Assembly (NCBI GenBank): GCA_905142475.1
Contig: LR990730.1
Span: forward strand, 4,738,501 to 4,802,500
From: Xanthomonas hydrangeae
GTDB taxonomy: Bacteria; Pseudomonadota; Gammaproteobacteria; Xanthomonadales; Xanthomonadaceae
DNA length: 64,000 nt
Reading direction: 5' to 3'
The position numbers and the translations under genes are program-made. The notes under the pieces are model-generated. The model had not been told where the DNA came from. It searched no databases and worked only from the letters and a program-made list of their open reading frames with translations. Positions 21,396-29,098 of the stretch are shown here, one piece after another (the first letter of the stretch is position 1; every line of letters starts with the position of its first letter).

Positions 21396-21833
21396 TCAGT
21401 CGCCTGCGGCATCGCCCGGGCCGGGCTGGTAGCTGACGAACTCGTCGCGCGACAAACGCCCATCGCCATTGCTGTCGAAGCCGGCGAAGTTCTCGCGCAG
21501 CACCGGGTCCGCACCGGCTTCGGCCATCGTCAGCGACCCGTCGGCATCGCTGTCCAGGCTGCGAAAGCTGTGTGGCACCAGAGCGCCTGCTTGCGGTGCG
21601 AGCGACGCCTCTGCGCCGCCTTTGGCAGTGGATGACCTGGGCACATCGGCAGGTAGCAATGGCGTGCTGGCGGGCGTTGGTGGATCGATTGGCAAGGGCG
21701 ACATCGCCGGTGCAGCGGTATTGGATGCCGTCGGCGATGGCAATGGCGCCACGGTGGGCAGCTCCGGTGGCGCGGCGAGCGCCAGCAGTGGACTCGACAA
21801 GCCGACCAACAAGACGATGCGCAACTGAAACAT
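21396..21833 (-). CDS. Secreted EF-hand calcium-binding protein
   Basis: A 145-aa protein with an N-terminal signal peptide (MFQLRIVLLVGLSSPLLALAAPP), then a Pro/Ala/Ser-rich linker (about 25-85) and two EF-hand loops near the C-terminus: DSDADGSLTMAE and DSNGDGRLSRDE, both with canonical D-x-D-x-DG ligands. A start ten codons upstream is possible but would bury the signal peptide. A calcium-binding periplasmic or exported role is likely; the partner is unknown. It follows a second EF-hand gene (22063-22425) on the same strand, with a terminator between. Confidence 0.83.
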   Translation of the reverse strand: MFQLRIVLLVGLSSPLLALAAPPELPTVAPLPSPTASNTAAPAMSPLPIDPPTPASTPLLPADVPRSSTAKGGAEASLAPQAGALVPHSFRSLDSDADGSLTMAEAGADPVLRENFAGFDSNGDGRLSRDEFVSYQPGPGDAAGD

Positions 21834-21888
21834 GAAAGAAGACCGGGCAGAAGGCCACACCACCGTAGCGAGGCAGACGTAAAGAAAA

Positions 21889-21916
21889 CGGGAGCGACCC
21901 TGGCAGATCGCTCCCG
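21889..21916 (-). terminator. Terminator between the two EF-hand genes
   Basis: A 9-bp stem (CGGGAGCGA with TCGCTCCCG) with a 10-nt loop is followed on the minus strand by TTTTCTTT. It would end the transcript of the EF-hand gene at 22063-22425 before the next gene starts at 21833. Confidence 0.7.
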
Positions 21917-22062
21917 CATGTCCATCCTGTTACTCGCTCATACCGGGCATCCAGAAGCGATGCCACGGATCAAACGACAACTGCTGATCAAACACCTGCT
22001 ACTGCGAAAGCTGCCTCCTGATGCTTGGAAAATGTCAGCAAACAAACTTGCGGCCTGCTGTC

Positions 22063-22425
22063 TTAATTGCCTTGCGACCCACTCGCAGCGCCGCCCTGCT
22101 GTTTGACGACAAACGCCTTGTACTCGTCCGGGGTCAATTGCCCGTCCTTGTCGGAATCCGCATCATTGAAGATCTGCGCAAGCCCGGCGTTGACCTGAGC
22201 CTCCTGTGTACTGATGGCTCCGCTGCTGTCGGTGTCGACACTCGCCCAGGTCTGACCACCGCCGGAGGACTGCGCAGGTTGTGCCGCAGTGGTGGCAGAA
22301 CTTCCCGACTGGGCCGATGTCGCGGCGGCGTCCTGTTGCGTACTCTGCGCCATGGCCGGTAGCGCCAAAGCGGCAGCAAGGGCGGCGGTGGCAGCGAGCA
22401 GCGAGGTGCGGTTGCGATTCTTCAT
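22063..22425 (-). CDS. Secreted EF-hand calcium-binding protein
   Basis: A 120-aa protein. The ATG giving MKNRNRTSLLAATAALAAALALPAMAQ has AAGGAG about 9 bases upstream; the extra 15 codons in front do not look like protein. After the signal peptide is a Gln/Ala/Ser-rich linker, then two EF-hand-like loops: DTDSSGAISTQE and DSDKDGQLTPDE. It shares architecture with the next gene downstream, so the two are likely paralogues. Function unknown beyond calcium binding. Confidence 0.85.
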   Translation of the reverse strand: MKNRNRTSLLAATAALAAALALPAMAQSTQQDAAATSAQSGSSATTAAQPAQSSGGGQTWASVDTDSSGAISTQEAQVNAGLAQIFNDADSDKDGQLTPDEYKAFVVKQQGGAASGSQGN

Positions 22426-22650
22426 TTGGGTGGTCTCCTTGGCTTGGGAATGCACGGTATCGCCGCGCATGGCATCACCCTACCCGGCGCGAATGAATAC
22501 AAAACCCACCCTAAATTTGCGCAAAACATCCTCTTAACCACAGCGCGGATATTTGTGGTTAGCCATCTGTTAGGTCTCGATGAGCCAAACAGAAGTGGCT
22601 CATTCAATACATGAAAATATGCGAACTCCGGCACATTTTTTCGGGCGATG

Positions 22651-23028
22651 TCAGGCGTTCGGCGGCGCGTCGTCCCAGCTTCCGGAACTGAACAGTTTCC
22701 AACCGAGTACCACGCCGGCAATCGCGCCGAACACCTCCAGCACCACACGCGACCCCAGCTCGTTGGGATCGTGGATCCTGGCCAACGCGATGCGCGCATA
22801 CAACGGCGACTCCAGCCGCACGATGCTGGTGTAGACGAGATTCCAGATGTCGTAACCGGCGCCGATCGCAACCGCGAGCAGGCAGGCGATCCCCAGCGTG
22901 TGCCCATGGGTGAACTGCAGGCGCCGCCCGCTGTACTCCACTGCCGCAAACACCAGCACACCCAGCACCAACGCGATCAAACCAGCCTCCAGCGAACCGA
23001 GCAGGCCGAAGTGCAGAGACAAATTCAT
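22651..23028 (-). CDS. Small inner-membrane protein of unknown function
   Basis: The 125-aa product contains about three hydrophobic helices (about 8-30 LGSLEAGLIALVLGVLVFAAV, 43-62 HTLGIACLLAVAIGAGYDIW, 93-113 VVLEVFGAIAGVVLGWKLF) and a polar C-terminus (SGSWDDAPPNA). The start ATG opens MNLSLHFGLLG. No family recognised. A weak hairpin without a T-tract lies about 90 bp past the stop. Confidence 0.7.
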   Translation of the reverse strand: MNLSLHFGLLGSLEAGLIALVLGVLVFAAVEYSGRRLQFTHGHTLGIACLLAVAIGAGYDIWNLVYTSIVRLESPLYARIALARIHDPNELGSRVVLEVFGAIAGVVLGWKLFSSGSWDDAPPNA

Positions 23029-23165
23029 CGTGACGATCCGGGCAGCAGGCGCATCAGTCTAGCGGCTGCGGGCGACCGATCCCTGCCAGACCCGCAGGAA
23101 CGACCGGTCACGCGAATGGGGATTGGCTGGGCAAACCGATTGCTCGATCCCGCGACGCGCCACGC

Positions 23166-23363
23166 TCATGCATCGTCCTGCCCGCGCGCGCTCACCTGCG
23201 CCTCGCCCTCGTCGTCCCACTGCACGCTCACCGAGATCGGCTTGCAGCAGACCTGGCAATCTTCGATGTAATGCTGATCGCCGCCGGTCAGGTCCAGCGT
23301 CAGCGTGATCCACTCCCCGCAATACGGGCAGGCGATATCGACATAACGTTCCGGGTCGGACAT
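23166..23363 (-). CDS. CPXCG-motif cysteine-rich zinc-ribbon protein
   Basis: A 65-aa protein of the CPXCG family: CPYCGEW (about 12-18) and CQVCCKP (about 36-42) form a four-cysteine zinc site. The domain is followed by an acidic strand (WDDEGEAQVSARG). ATG at 23363 gives MSDPERYVDI; seven codons upstream (MPLQGTV) are also open but unlikely. The family is small and widespread with no established function. Confidence 0.88.
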   Translation of the reverse strand: MSDPERYVDIACPYCGEWITLTLDLTGGDQHYIEDCQVCCKPISVSVQWDDEGEAQVSARGQDDA

Positions 23364-23513
23364 GACAGTTCCTTGAAGTGGCAATACACGCTACGCGGCA
23401 ATCAGGCCACGCACAGCGCGCGGATGGCGGGCAGCACGCGCAGTGTACGAGCGGCGTTTACCGATGCCGAGCGCCCACTACCACCGGCGACAGCGCAGCG
23501 GCTTCGTGCCCGA

Positions 23514-24218
23514 TCAGTTGACCGGAACGTCGTACGCAGTGTCGGGCGTAGGCTCGGGACGCAGAGTGAAGTGCCACCACTCCATCGGATAGTTGGCAAA
23601 GCCCTGCGCCGCCATCGCACGCAGCAAGCGCTGACGATTCGCCCGCTGCGCGGCGCCGATATCGGGTGTATCGGTGTGCGCACGCGCATCGAAGAAATCG
23701 AAATCGGTGCCCATATCGACCGCAAGACACTGGCCTGATCGGCAATCCAGCAAGCCCAGATCCAGCGTCGCACCGCGGCTATGGCCGGAGGTCTCGGCGA
23801 TGTAATCGCCCAGCAGCGCGCGCTTGTCCACGCGCGGGTAGTACTGCGCCTTGCTCGACTGCTCCTGCAGATCCGCAGCCCACGCCACGAACGCCTGCAC
23901 CGCCCGCACCGGTCGATAGCAATCGAACACCTGCAGCCGATATCCCTGCGCCTTGAGCGTACGCGCCACCCGCGCCAGCGCCTCCGCCGCCGGACGCAGC
24001 AGATAGCAGGTCGGCGCCGCATACCCCGGCACCACGCGCCCGGTGAAGTTGTTGCTGCCCGCATAGCGCATGTCCACCGCGATCTCCGGCGCAAGGCTGC
24101 GCACATCGATCAGGCCGGCTTGTGCTGGCGTGGTTGCTGGCGAAATCGCGGGAGTGGCCGCTACATTGAACGCTGCGCATAGAACAGCTGATGCGAGCGA
24201 CCATCGCCAGGCACGCAT
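23514..24218 (-). CDS. D-alanyl-D-alanine dipeptidase, VanX family
   Basis: A 234-aa zinc D,D-dipeptidase of peptidase family M15D that cleaves D-Ala-D-Ala. Zinc ligands and base are intact: H146 and D153 in SGHSRGATLD, E213 and H216 in EWWHF; the supporting arginine is in DCYRP (R102). An N-terminal signal peptide (MRAWRWSLASAVLCAAFNVA) suggests periplasmic action, unlike cytoplasmic VanX of resistance operons, so a role in peptidoglycan-fragment turnover is more likely than vancomycin resistance. It lies downstream of a peptidoglycan-targeting effector gene on the same strand, about 320 bp away. Confidence 0.9.
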   Translation of the reverse strand: MRAWRWSLASAVLCAAFNVAATPAISPATTPAQAGLIDVRSLAPEIAVDMRYAGSNNFTGRVVPGYAAPTCYLLRPAAEALARVARTLKAQGYRLQVFDCYRPVRAVQAFVAWAADLQEQSSKAQYYPRVDKRALLGDYIAETSGHSRGATLDLGLLDCRSGQCLAVDMGTDFDFFDARAHTDTPDIGAAQRANRQRLLRAMAAQGFANYPMEWWHFTLRPEPTPDTAYDVPVN

Positions 24219-24538
24219 CGAGGTGCAGACAGTCTGCGATGTGTCGTTTGCGCTGAAGCATGAGTGTGGCATGCGCCAAGCATAGGACATCGGCCCGCTG
24301 GGCGGGATACGCGGAGATCGTCAGAAAGACACGCTTGCCGGATCGCATGAGCTGCCATGCGGATCCGACCAGGTAGGACTGGTTGTTGTTGGACTTTTGG
24401 CTTGCGAATCAGAAAACAGAGATCAGGGAACGACATACATCAAAGCAACGCCGACACCCGGCGCAGCACCAGCCCGGTGCATCACCGGACTGGTGACTGC
24501 TGTCTCAACAGGTCACAACGTCATCCGCATCAGCTTGC
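24219..24538. other. Gap between the effector gene and the VanX-type gene
   Basis: 320 bp without a supported ORF. It contains the hairpin at 24467-24495 (listed separately) and must contain the promoter of the minus-strand dipeptidase gene. Nothing else recognised. Confidence 0.4.
24467..24495 (-). terminator. Hairpin after the effector gene, possible terminator
   Basis: A 13-bp stem with one mismatch (CACCAGCCCGGTG against CACCGGACTGGTG) and a 3-nt loop lies 44 bp past the effector stop. There is no T-tract on the minus strand, so termination or mRNA 3'-end protection is inferred from position only. Confidence 0.35.
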
Positions 24539-25900
24539 TCAGCGCGCCGGACCCGTCTGTGTCTGCGCGGTCTGCGTGCGCTGCTGCGCGTCCTGACTTT
24601 GCCGCTGGGTCTCCGCTGTGAGCTGTTGCTGGCTCTGCTCCAGCGGCACCGCTGCGGCCTGCTGCTTGTCCACGTAGGCACGATTCACATCGAGCGGATT
24701 GTTGGGGTTCCGCTCCACTGCAATCAAGCCCTTGCCATTGGTACTCGGCACCAACTCATCGATACGCGACATACCACTCACCTTGGCTTCGAATGCCACT
24801 TGGCCGGCGGCGCGTTGCATCTCATCGCGATTCTGGAAACCGCCGTTCGGCCCTTGTTTTTCCAGCTGCTTGACGGCCTGATCGAATAGCGGGTTATCGC
24901 GGCGCAGCTGCTCAACTCCCTCTTGCCGTTGCAGGTTCTTGTCGATAGATGCAAGTGTTTCCGGGCCAGCCTTGCCATCCACGCCTTTCAAACGATTTTC
25001 CTGCTGGAACTTCTCTACCGCAGCCTCGGTTTTGGAACCATATGTGCCGATGGCATCCTTCGCATCCAGATATCCCAGCTTGGAGAGCTTTTCCTGCAAC
25101 TCCTTCACTTGAGCGCCCTGCTCATTGCGCTTCAGGACCCCATCACCCTTATCTACACTATGACCGCCGTGCTTTTCCAGCTGAGAATGGTCATGTGCTG
25201 CAGGCTGTTGGCTTGCCTTGGTAACCGTCTTATCCGGGTCTGCCAATTTGATCAGATCCGCTTTCTCGTTCTCAGCGCGATCCTTCAGGGAATCCAGCGT
25301 TTTTTGCTTCTCGACACGAGGAAAAAGCCCCCTGACGTGCTCGGCCTTGTAATCCTGCACTGCACTAACGATGTCCTTGTCGGAAAGCTTGGAGAGCTCG
25401 TAATCCTTACCGAACTTCTCTTCCAGCCCCTTCAAAAAAACGCCAGATCCGCCGGGCTTTTTATCGCTCCCCGGACCGTACTGCACAGCAGTGCTCCACA
25501 GCGCATCCTGCACAGCCGGACCACGGCCGGACAGATCCACGCCTTTGTCGCTCAGTCGGTCCACCAGTTTGTCGTAATGCGTCCGCTTGATGTAGTCGTG
25601 TTGCTCCTGCGGAAAAGAAGCATCGGTCTTAGCCAGCTCCTTCCACTTGGCACTGAAATCGGCAGAGCCAGGAGTCAAACCCGCAAAATCGTCGGTGTAT
25701 TTACTGTTCTTCACGAAGGCCGCAACGGTACCTCCAACGATGACATTGCCTTCCTTTGTCTTGACCTGGGACGTCATCTGATAAGAGCCGTAAGAAACAC
25801 CGCCCGGATCATCGATACCGGACGACACTGTACTTGCGCCTCGCCCGCCGGTTTCGTAATGCTTAGAGGTTTGACCCAACTCCCAGTCCTTGTTGCTCAT
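24539..25900 (-). CDS. Type IV secretion effector (X-Tfe) with peptidoglycan-binding domain and XVIPCD
   Basis: A 453-aa protein with no signal peptide. Three regions can be read. (1) An N-terminal domain (about 5-190) with KHYETGGRG (14-21) and GGVSYGSYQM (33-42), resembling phage/lysozyme-like cell-wall hydrolases, though I cannot name the family with certainty. (2) A PG_binding_1 domain at about 256-320 (LKRNEQGAQVKELQEKLSKL...YGSKTEAAVEKFQQ...VDGKAGPETLASI). (3) A C-terminal XVIPCD at about 335-430 (DNPLFDQAVKQL, RAAGQVAFEA, MSRIDELV, LIAVE, AYVDKQQA, VPLEQS) with a Gln-rich tail. The XVIPCD is the VirD4-recruitment signal of Xanthomonas antibacterial T4SS effectors. AAGGAG precedes the ATG. 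A lipoprotein gene, the likely immunity partner, lies 54 bp upstream. The DNA looks more A/T-rich than its surroundings. Confidence 0.85.
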   Translation of the reverse strand: MSNKDWELGQTSKHYETGGRGASTVSSGIDDPGGVSYGSYQMTSQVKTKEGNVIVGGTVAAFVKNSKYTDDFAGLTPGSADFSAKWKELAKTDASFPQEQHDYIKRTHYDKLVDRLSDKGVDLSGRGPAVQDALWSTAVQYGPGSDKKPGGSGVFLKGLEEKFGKDYELSKLSDKDIVSAVQDYKAEHVRGLFPRVEKQKTLDSLKDRAENEKADLIKLADPDKTVTKASQQPAAHDHSQLEKHGGHSVDKGDGVLKRNEQGAQVKELQEKLSKLGYLDAKDAIGTYGSKTEAAVEKFQQENRLKGVDGKAGPETLASIDKNLQRQEGVEQLRRDNPLFDQAVKQLEKQGPNGGFQNRDEMQRAAGQVAFEAKVSGMSRIDELVPSTNGKGLIAVERNPNNPLDVNRAYVDKQQAAAVPLEQSQQQLTAETQRQSQDAQQRTQTAQTQTGPAR

Positions 25901-25954
25901 CGCACATCTCCTTATCTAAGAATCAAATTACAGTTGTCACGAGAAACGCGGAAT

Positions 25955-26506
25955 TCAAAGCGATTCCAGCTCGGCTGCTCGACTCGCCGTCATGTCGAGA
26001 CGGCATTCGGCAGCATCTACGCGCCCCGCCTGCCCGCTATCAGGATCGTAGTAACACTTTTCATCGCGGTCAGCGATCCACTGCCGCTGCTGATCGCGCA
26101 GCTTGCTCTGCTCTGTGCCATCCAGCTTCGCAATCAGTGCCTTGTAGACCGTATTCAGGCGGGCATCCTGGTATTCGTGTTCAGCAGAGATGCAATCCAG
26201 CATTGCCGGGGTTGCACCTGCGGCGTTAGTAATGCATTCGTCATAGGAAGGTCGCAGCACGGGTGAATCTCCTTTTGGTTTTGATGGCCCAGGCGCAGCC
26301 TGCGCCTGGGTAGCTTGCGGACTGGAAGGCCGTGCATCAGCGGCAAGTGCCACATCGTCGGTTGGTGACGCGGAAGCCGGCGCACTGGATCCGTTCGGTG
26401 GAGCAGAGGCGGTTGATCGAGCTGGCGTGGAAGATTCGCCATTACATGCAGCCAGCCCGCATAGCGCAAGCAGACATGAAAGATGAAGGGCTTTAACGGT
26501 GACCAT
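25955..26506 (-). CDS. LprI/DUF1311-family lipoprotein, candidate immunity protein
   Basis: A 183-aa lipoprotein: signal peptide MVTVKALHLSCLLALCGLAAC with the lipobox ending at Cys21, then a long Ser/Pro/Ala linker. A C-terminal domain (about 90-175) has paired cysteines and the pattern LNTVYKALIAKLD...LRDQQRQWIADRDEKC, typical of the DUF1311/LprI family (lysozyme-inhibitor-like). Immediately upstream of, and on the same strand as, a peptidoglycan-targeting T4SS effector, it fits the position of an X-Tfi that blocks self-intoxication in the periplasm. That role is inferred from context and family. Confidence 0.82.
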   Translation of the reverse strand: MVTVKALHLSCLLALCGLAACNGESSTPARSTASAPPNGSSAPASASPTDDVALAADARPSSPQATQAQAAPGPSKPKGDSPVLRPSYDECITNAAGATPAMLDCISAEHEYQDARLNTVYKALIAKLDGTEQSKLRDQQRQWIADRDEKCYYDPDSGQAGRVDAAECRLDMTASRAAELESL

Positions 26507-26647
26507 TGATGGAATTCATCCTTTTGGCTTGCGCGGATCGGGGCGGGAGTTCTAGACAATCACTGAATCAGTGTCCATTATATTTCCAGTTACGGTCATA
26601 CCCCTTCAAGAACAGGCTCAATAGGAAGGAGACCTTAAACAACATTT

Positions 26648-27565
26648 TCAGCGACCCAGCAGCGGCATGTATGCCTGCTTCGCCGCGTCATAGGTGTAGG
26701 TGACTGCGTCATTCGCGCCGAGGGTGCCGACCTTGCCGGGGCCGGCGATGGCGGTGCCGTGCATGGCCACGCGCAGGATCGGCATCGCCCCGCTCTTGGG
26801 AGTTTCGAAGCTCAGCGTACCGGTGCTGGTTGCGCACTTCATGCTGCCCTCGTCGTCGCAAGCGGCACTATTGTCTTCGCCGGTGGCCAGCGTGCCCAGA
26901 TAGACCCAGCCTTTGTAGTCGCCCAGATCGTTCTTGTTCGGGTCGAAAGTGAACATGGCAAAGCCTGAACTGGTAACGCCGTCGTTGAAGCCCGTGGTCG
27001 GTACCGCAAGCAGCAGATGGCCGTCGTTGGTCTCGGTGCTCTGTGACTTCCGCTTTTGATCCAGCGTGTCGGCCTTCTCGTTGCCGCCGAAATCGCCTGC
27101 CCAGAGTTGGGCCTGAAACAGCGTCCAGGTCGGCTTGCCGTCTGCACTGTCGAGCACATAGGTCGCCTGACTGATGCTGACGCCGACCGCAGGATCTGGA
27201 ACGTCCTCTTCCTCGGATTTTCCGTACTTCTCAGGGCTCGCGTTGGCAAAGCCGGTGTAATAGTGCTTGCCACCGAGGTCGAAGCGATGGCCGTACCAGA
27301 AGCTGGCCACGGCACCGTTATCGATGGCGTAGGACGCCGATCCGTCACCCTTTTGGCCGTAAATATCCTCAAGCACGCGACCGGGTGCCGGCACCTCGAC
27401 CGCAGGGGTGTCGGCCTTGCCAGCGCCTGCAGGCGTGGCGGCTGTTGCAGGTTGCGCGGGAACCGTTTGCATGTCGGCTGGTGTACTGCCGGGCGTCTTG
27501 TCCGAGCAACCACCGGTCAACAGCAGCATTGCCGCCCACAGCACTGTTTGTCCTGGCTTCATCAC
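26648..27565 (-). CDS. Lipoprotein of unknown function in the effector locus
   Basis: The product is 305 aa from the first of two adjacent ATGs (304 from the second). The N-terminus MMKPGQTVLWAAMLLLTGGC is a lipoprotein signal with the lipidated Cys at 20. Then come a low-complexity Thr/Pro/Ala segment (about 22-60) and a beta-rich domain (about 65-305) with many aromatic and glycine residues (ASFWYGHRFDLGGKHYYTGFAN, WTLFQAQLWAGDFGGNEKAD, GFAMFTFDPNKNDLGDYKGWVYLG). One cysteine pair (ACDDEGSMKC) may form a disulfide. It is first in the order lipoprotein - LprI lipoprotein - effector, all minus strand. No recognised family; a second immunity protein is one possibility. Confidence 0.75.
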   Translation of the reverse strand: MMKPGQTVLWAAMLLLTGGCSDKTPGSTPADMQTVPAQPATAATPAGAGKADTPAVEVPAPGRVLEDIYGQKGDGSASYAIDNGAVASFWYGHRFDLGGKHYYTGFANASPEKYGKSEEEDVPDPAVGVSISQATYVLDSADGKPTWTLFQAQLWAGDFGGNEKADTLDQKRKSQSTETNDGHLLLAVPTTGFNDGVTSSGFAMFTFDPNKNDLGDYKGWVYLGTLATGEDNSAACDDEGSMKCATSTGTLSFETPKSGAMPILRVAMHGTAIAGPGKVGTLGANDAVTYTYDAAKQAYMPLLGR

Positions 27566-27774
27566 CCTGCGTCCTTCAAAGGTTTTGGCGCGCCGATCCT
27601 ATCAAGAACCTGTCGGAATCCGGTGCATGCGATGCTGGTCAGCGCACATCTTCTGAGCGTCCAAGCCATGTCTGCGCGCTAGCAGGCGCGCGGTGTTCCT
27701 GAAGAACAAGACCACTCGCCGCAGCGGCGATCACCGAACGCCCATGCCACGCAGCAGGGTAATGGGACGGGCTG

Positions 27775-28578
27775 CTACGGCACATCCGGCTCCGTTATCG
27801 TCGGTGGTATATGCGGCCGCGTCAGCATCGGTTGCGTCAACGCATACAAAATCCGCAGGTCCTCAGCATCCAATGTGCGTGCATCGTTGCCGCGATAGTG
27901 ATGGTGAAAGGCGCGCAGCGTCGCGGCGGGATCCTCGACGCTGTAGCCGAGCAGGGCGAGCGCTTGCCACGGGTCGAAACTCGCTGGTGCAGCCGGGGCA
28001 TCGGCCGCTGGCCAGCGGCCGAATCCGGCGTCGGCCAGGCGTTTCCAGGGAAACAGGGGGCCGGGGTCGTTCTTGCGCGTCGGCGCGACGTCTTCATGGC
28101 CGACGATCTGCGTGCGCGGGATGCGCAAGCGCGTGCACAGGTCGTCCAGCAATATCAGCAGGCTGTCGATCTGCGCGGGCGCGAACGGCTCACTGCCGTC
28201 GTTGTCCAGCTCGATGCCGATCGAAGCGGAATTGATGTCGGTGATGGTGCCCCAACGCCCGGCACCGCCGTGCCAGGCGCGCTGGTCGTCGCTGACCAAC
28301 TGATAGCGCTGCCCATCGTCGCCGATCAGATAATGCGCACTGACCCGGCCACCGCTGTTACGCCCGCGCAGCGTACTCAGACTTTGCTGCACCGAGTGCT
28401 GGTCGGTGAAGTGCAGCACGATCAGGATCGGCCGGCGCGTGTCGTAATTGGGCGACGGCACCCACTGGGCCAGCGGATTGCGCTGCGGCGCATGCGCGCA
28501 AGCACCCAACGACAGCACGACCAGGCAACACGCGGCGCGTAGCCAGAGCGATGGCGACAGGGTGGTAGTAGGCGACAT
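27775..28578 (-). CDS. N-acetylmuramoyl-L-alanine amidase, AmiD-type lipoprotein
   Basis: A 267-aa amidase_2 (AmpD/AmiD) enzyme cleaving the amide between MurNAc and the stem peptide. The lipobox SLGAC (Cys27) points to an outer-membrane lipoprotein like E. coli AmiD. Zinc and catalytic residues: H56 in VLHFTDQHS, H161 in VGHEDVAPTRKNDPG with D171, and E123 in GIELDN. A C-terminal peptidoglycan-binding-like helical region follows (about 195-260, FDPWQALALLGY...TLRAFHHHYRG). The ATG at 28578 is chosen because the 23 residues in front are not signal-like. It is divergent from the NlpC/P60-epimerase pair. Confidence 0.92.
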   Translation of the reverse strand: MSPTTTLSPSLWLRAACCLVVLSLGACAHAPQRNPLAQWVPSPNYDTRRPILIVLHFTDQHSVQQSLSTLRGRNSGGRVSAHYLIGDDGQRYQLVSDDQRAWHGGAGRWGTITDINSASIGIELDNDGSEPFAPAQIDSLLILLDDLCTRLRIPRTQIVGHEDVAPTRKNDPGPLFPWKRLADAGFGRWPAADAPAAPASFDPWQALALLGYSVEDPAATLRAFHHHYRGNDARTLDAEDLRILYALTQPMLTRPHIPPTITEPDVP

Positions 28579-29098
28579 CGGACTCTCCGGGTGACTGGCG
28601 AAACGACAGGGGGATGCGCCGTGCCTGCGCCTGGATGGACACCGCATGCGATGCCCCCATTATCTGCCGAGCGTCATGAAGTTGCAGCGGCCGCGAGCGG
28701 CTCTGCAAGCAGGCGACCACGCCCAACACGCGCCTACCATCTTTGGCGATGACTACGCAGTTGATGACGCTCAGCATCCAGAACACCCAGATGCCACCCA
28801 TGTGTTAACAATGCCCGCGTTCCGGGCGCTGCATCCGGTCTGGTCGTGGCGAGGTCGCCAACTGTGCGCTCCGCAGCCGGTCATCGGCATTGGCGGGCTT
28901 GGCGACACGAGTGCGGCCAGTAACAGTACGCCATCGAGTCAACGCCCGTGCACCACGCGGCAAGCGCCTTGGGCACCGCGGCATGCGCCACGCGTACACT
29001 GCAATCCATTGCGCTCGCCGCACGTGCAGAATGCGCGTGCAGCCTTGGTCTCTCGCGCAGAACCTCGTCACTCGCTACATCCAACAAGAGCCTTCTTC
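28579..29098. other. Divergent intergenic region between amidase and NlpC/P60 genes
   Basis: 520 bp with no supported gene. The NlpC/P60 reading frame is open back to 28646, but the product's signal peptide begins at the ATG at 29099 and the upstream residues are not protein-like. Promoters for both flanking genes must lie here; I could not fix -35/-10 boxes. Confidence 0.45.

Noticed and set aside
22535..22561. TAACCACA/TGTGGTTA hairpin after the 22651-23028 gene
   Set aside because: No T-tract and a long loop; too weak to call a terminator.
23514..24218. VanX-type gene as part of a vancomycin-resistance system
   Set aside because: No vanH/vanA ligase neighbours, a signal peptide is present, and Gram-negative bacteria are intrinsically resistant; peptidoglycan turnover is more likely.
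28646..29098. N-terminal extension of the NlpC/P60 gene (151 codons)
   Set aside because: A clear signal peptide starts at 29099; the extension lacks protein-like composition.
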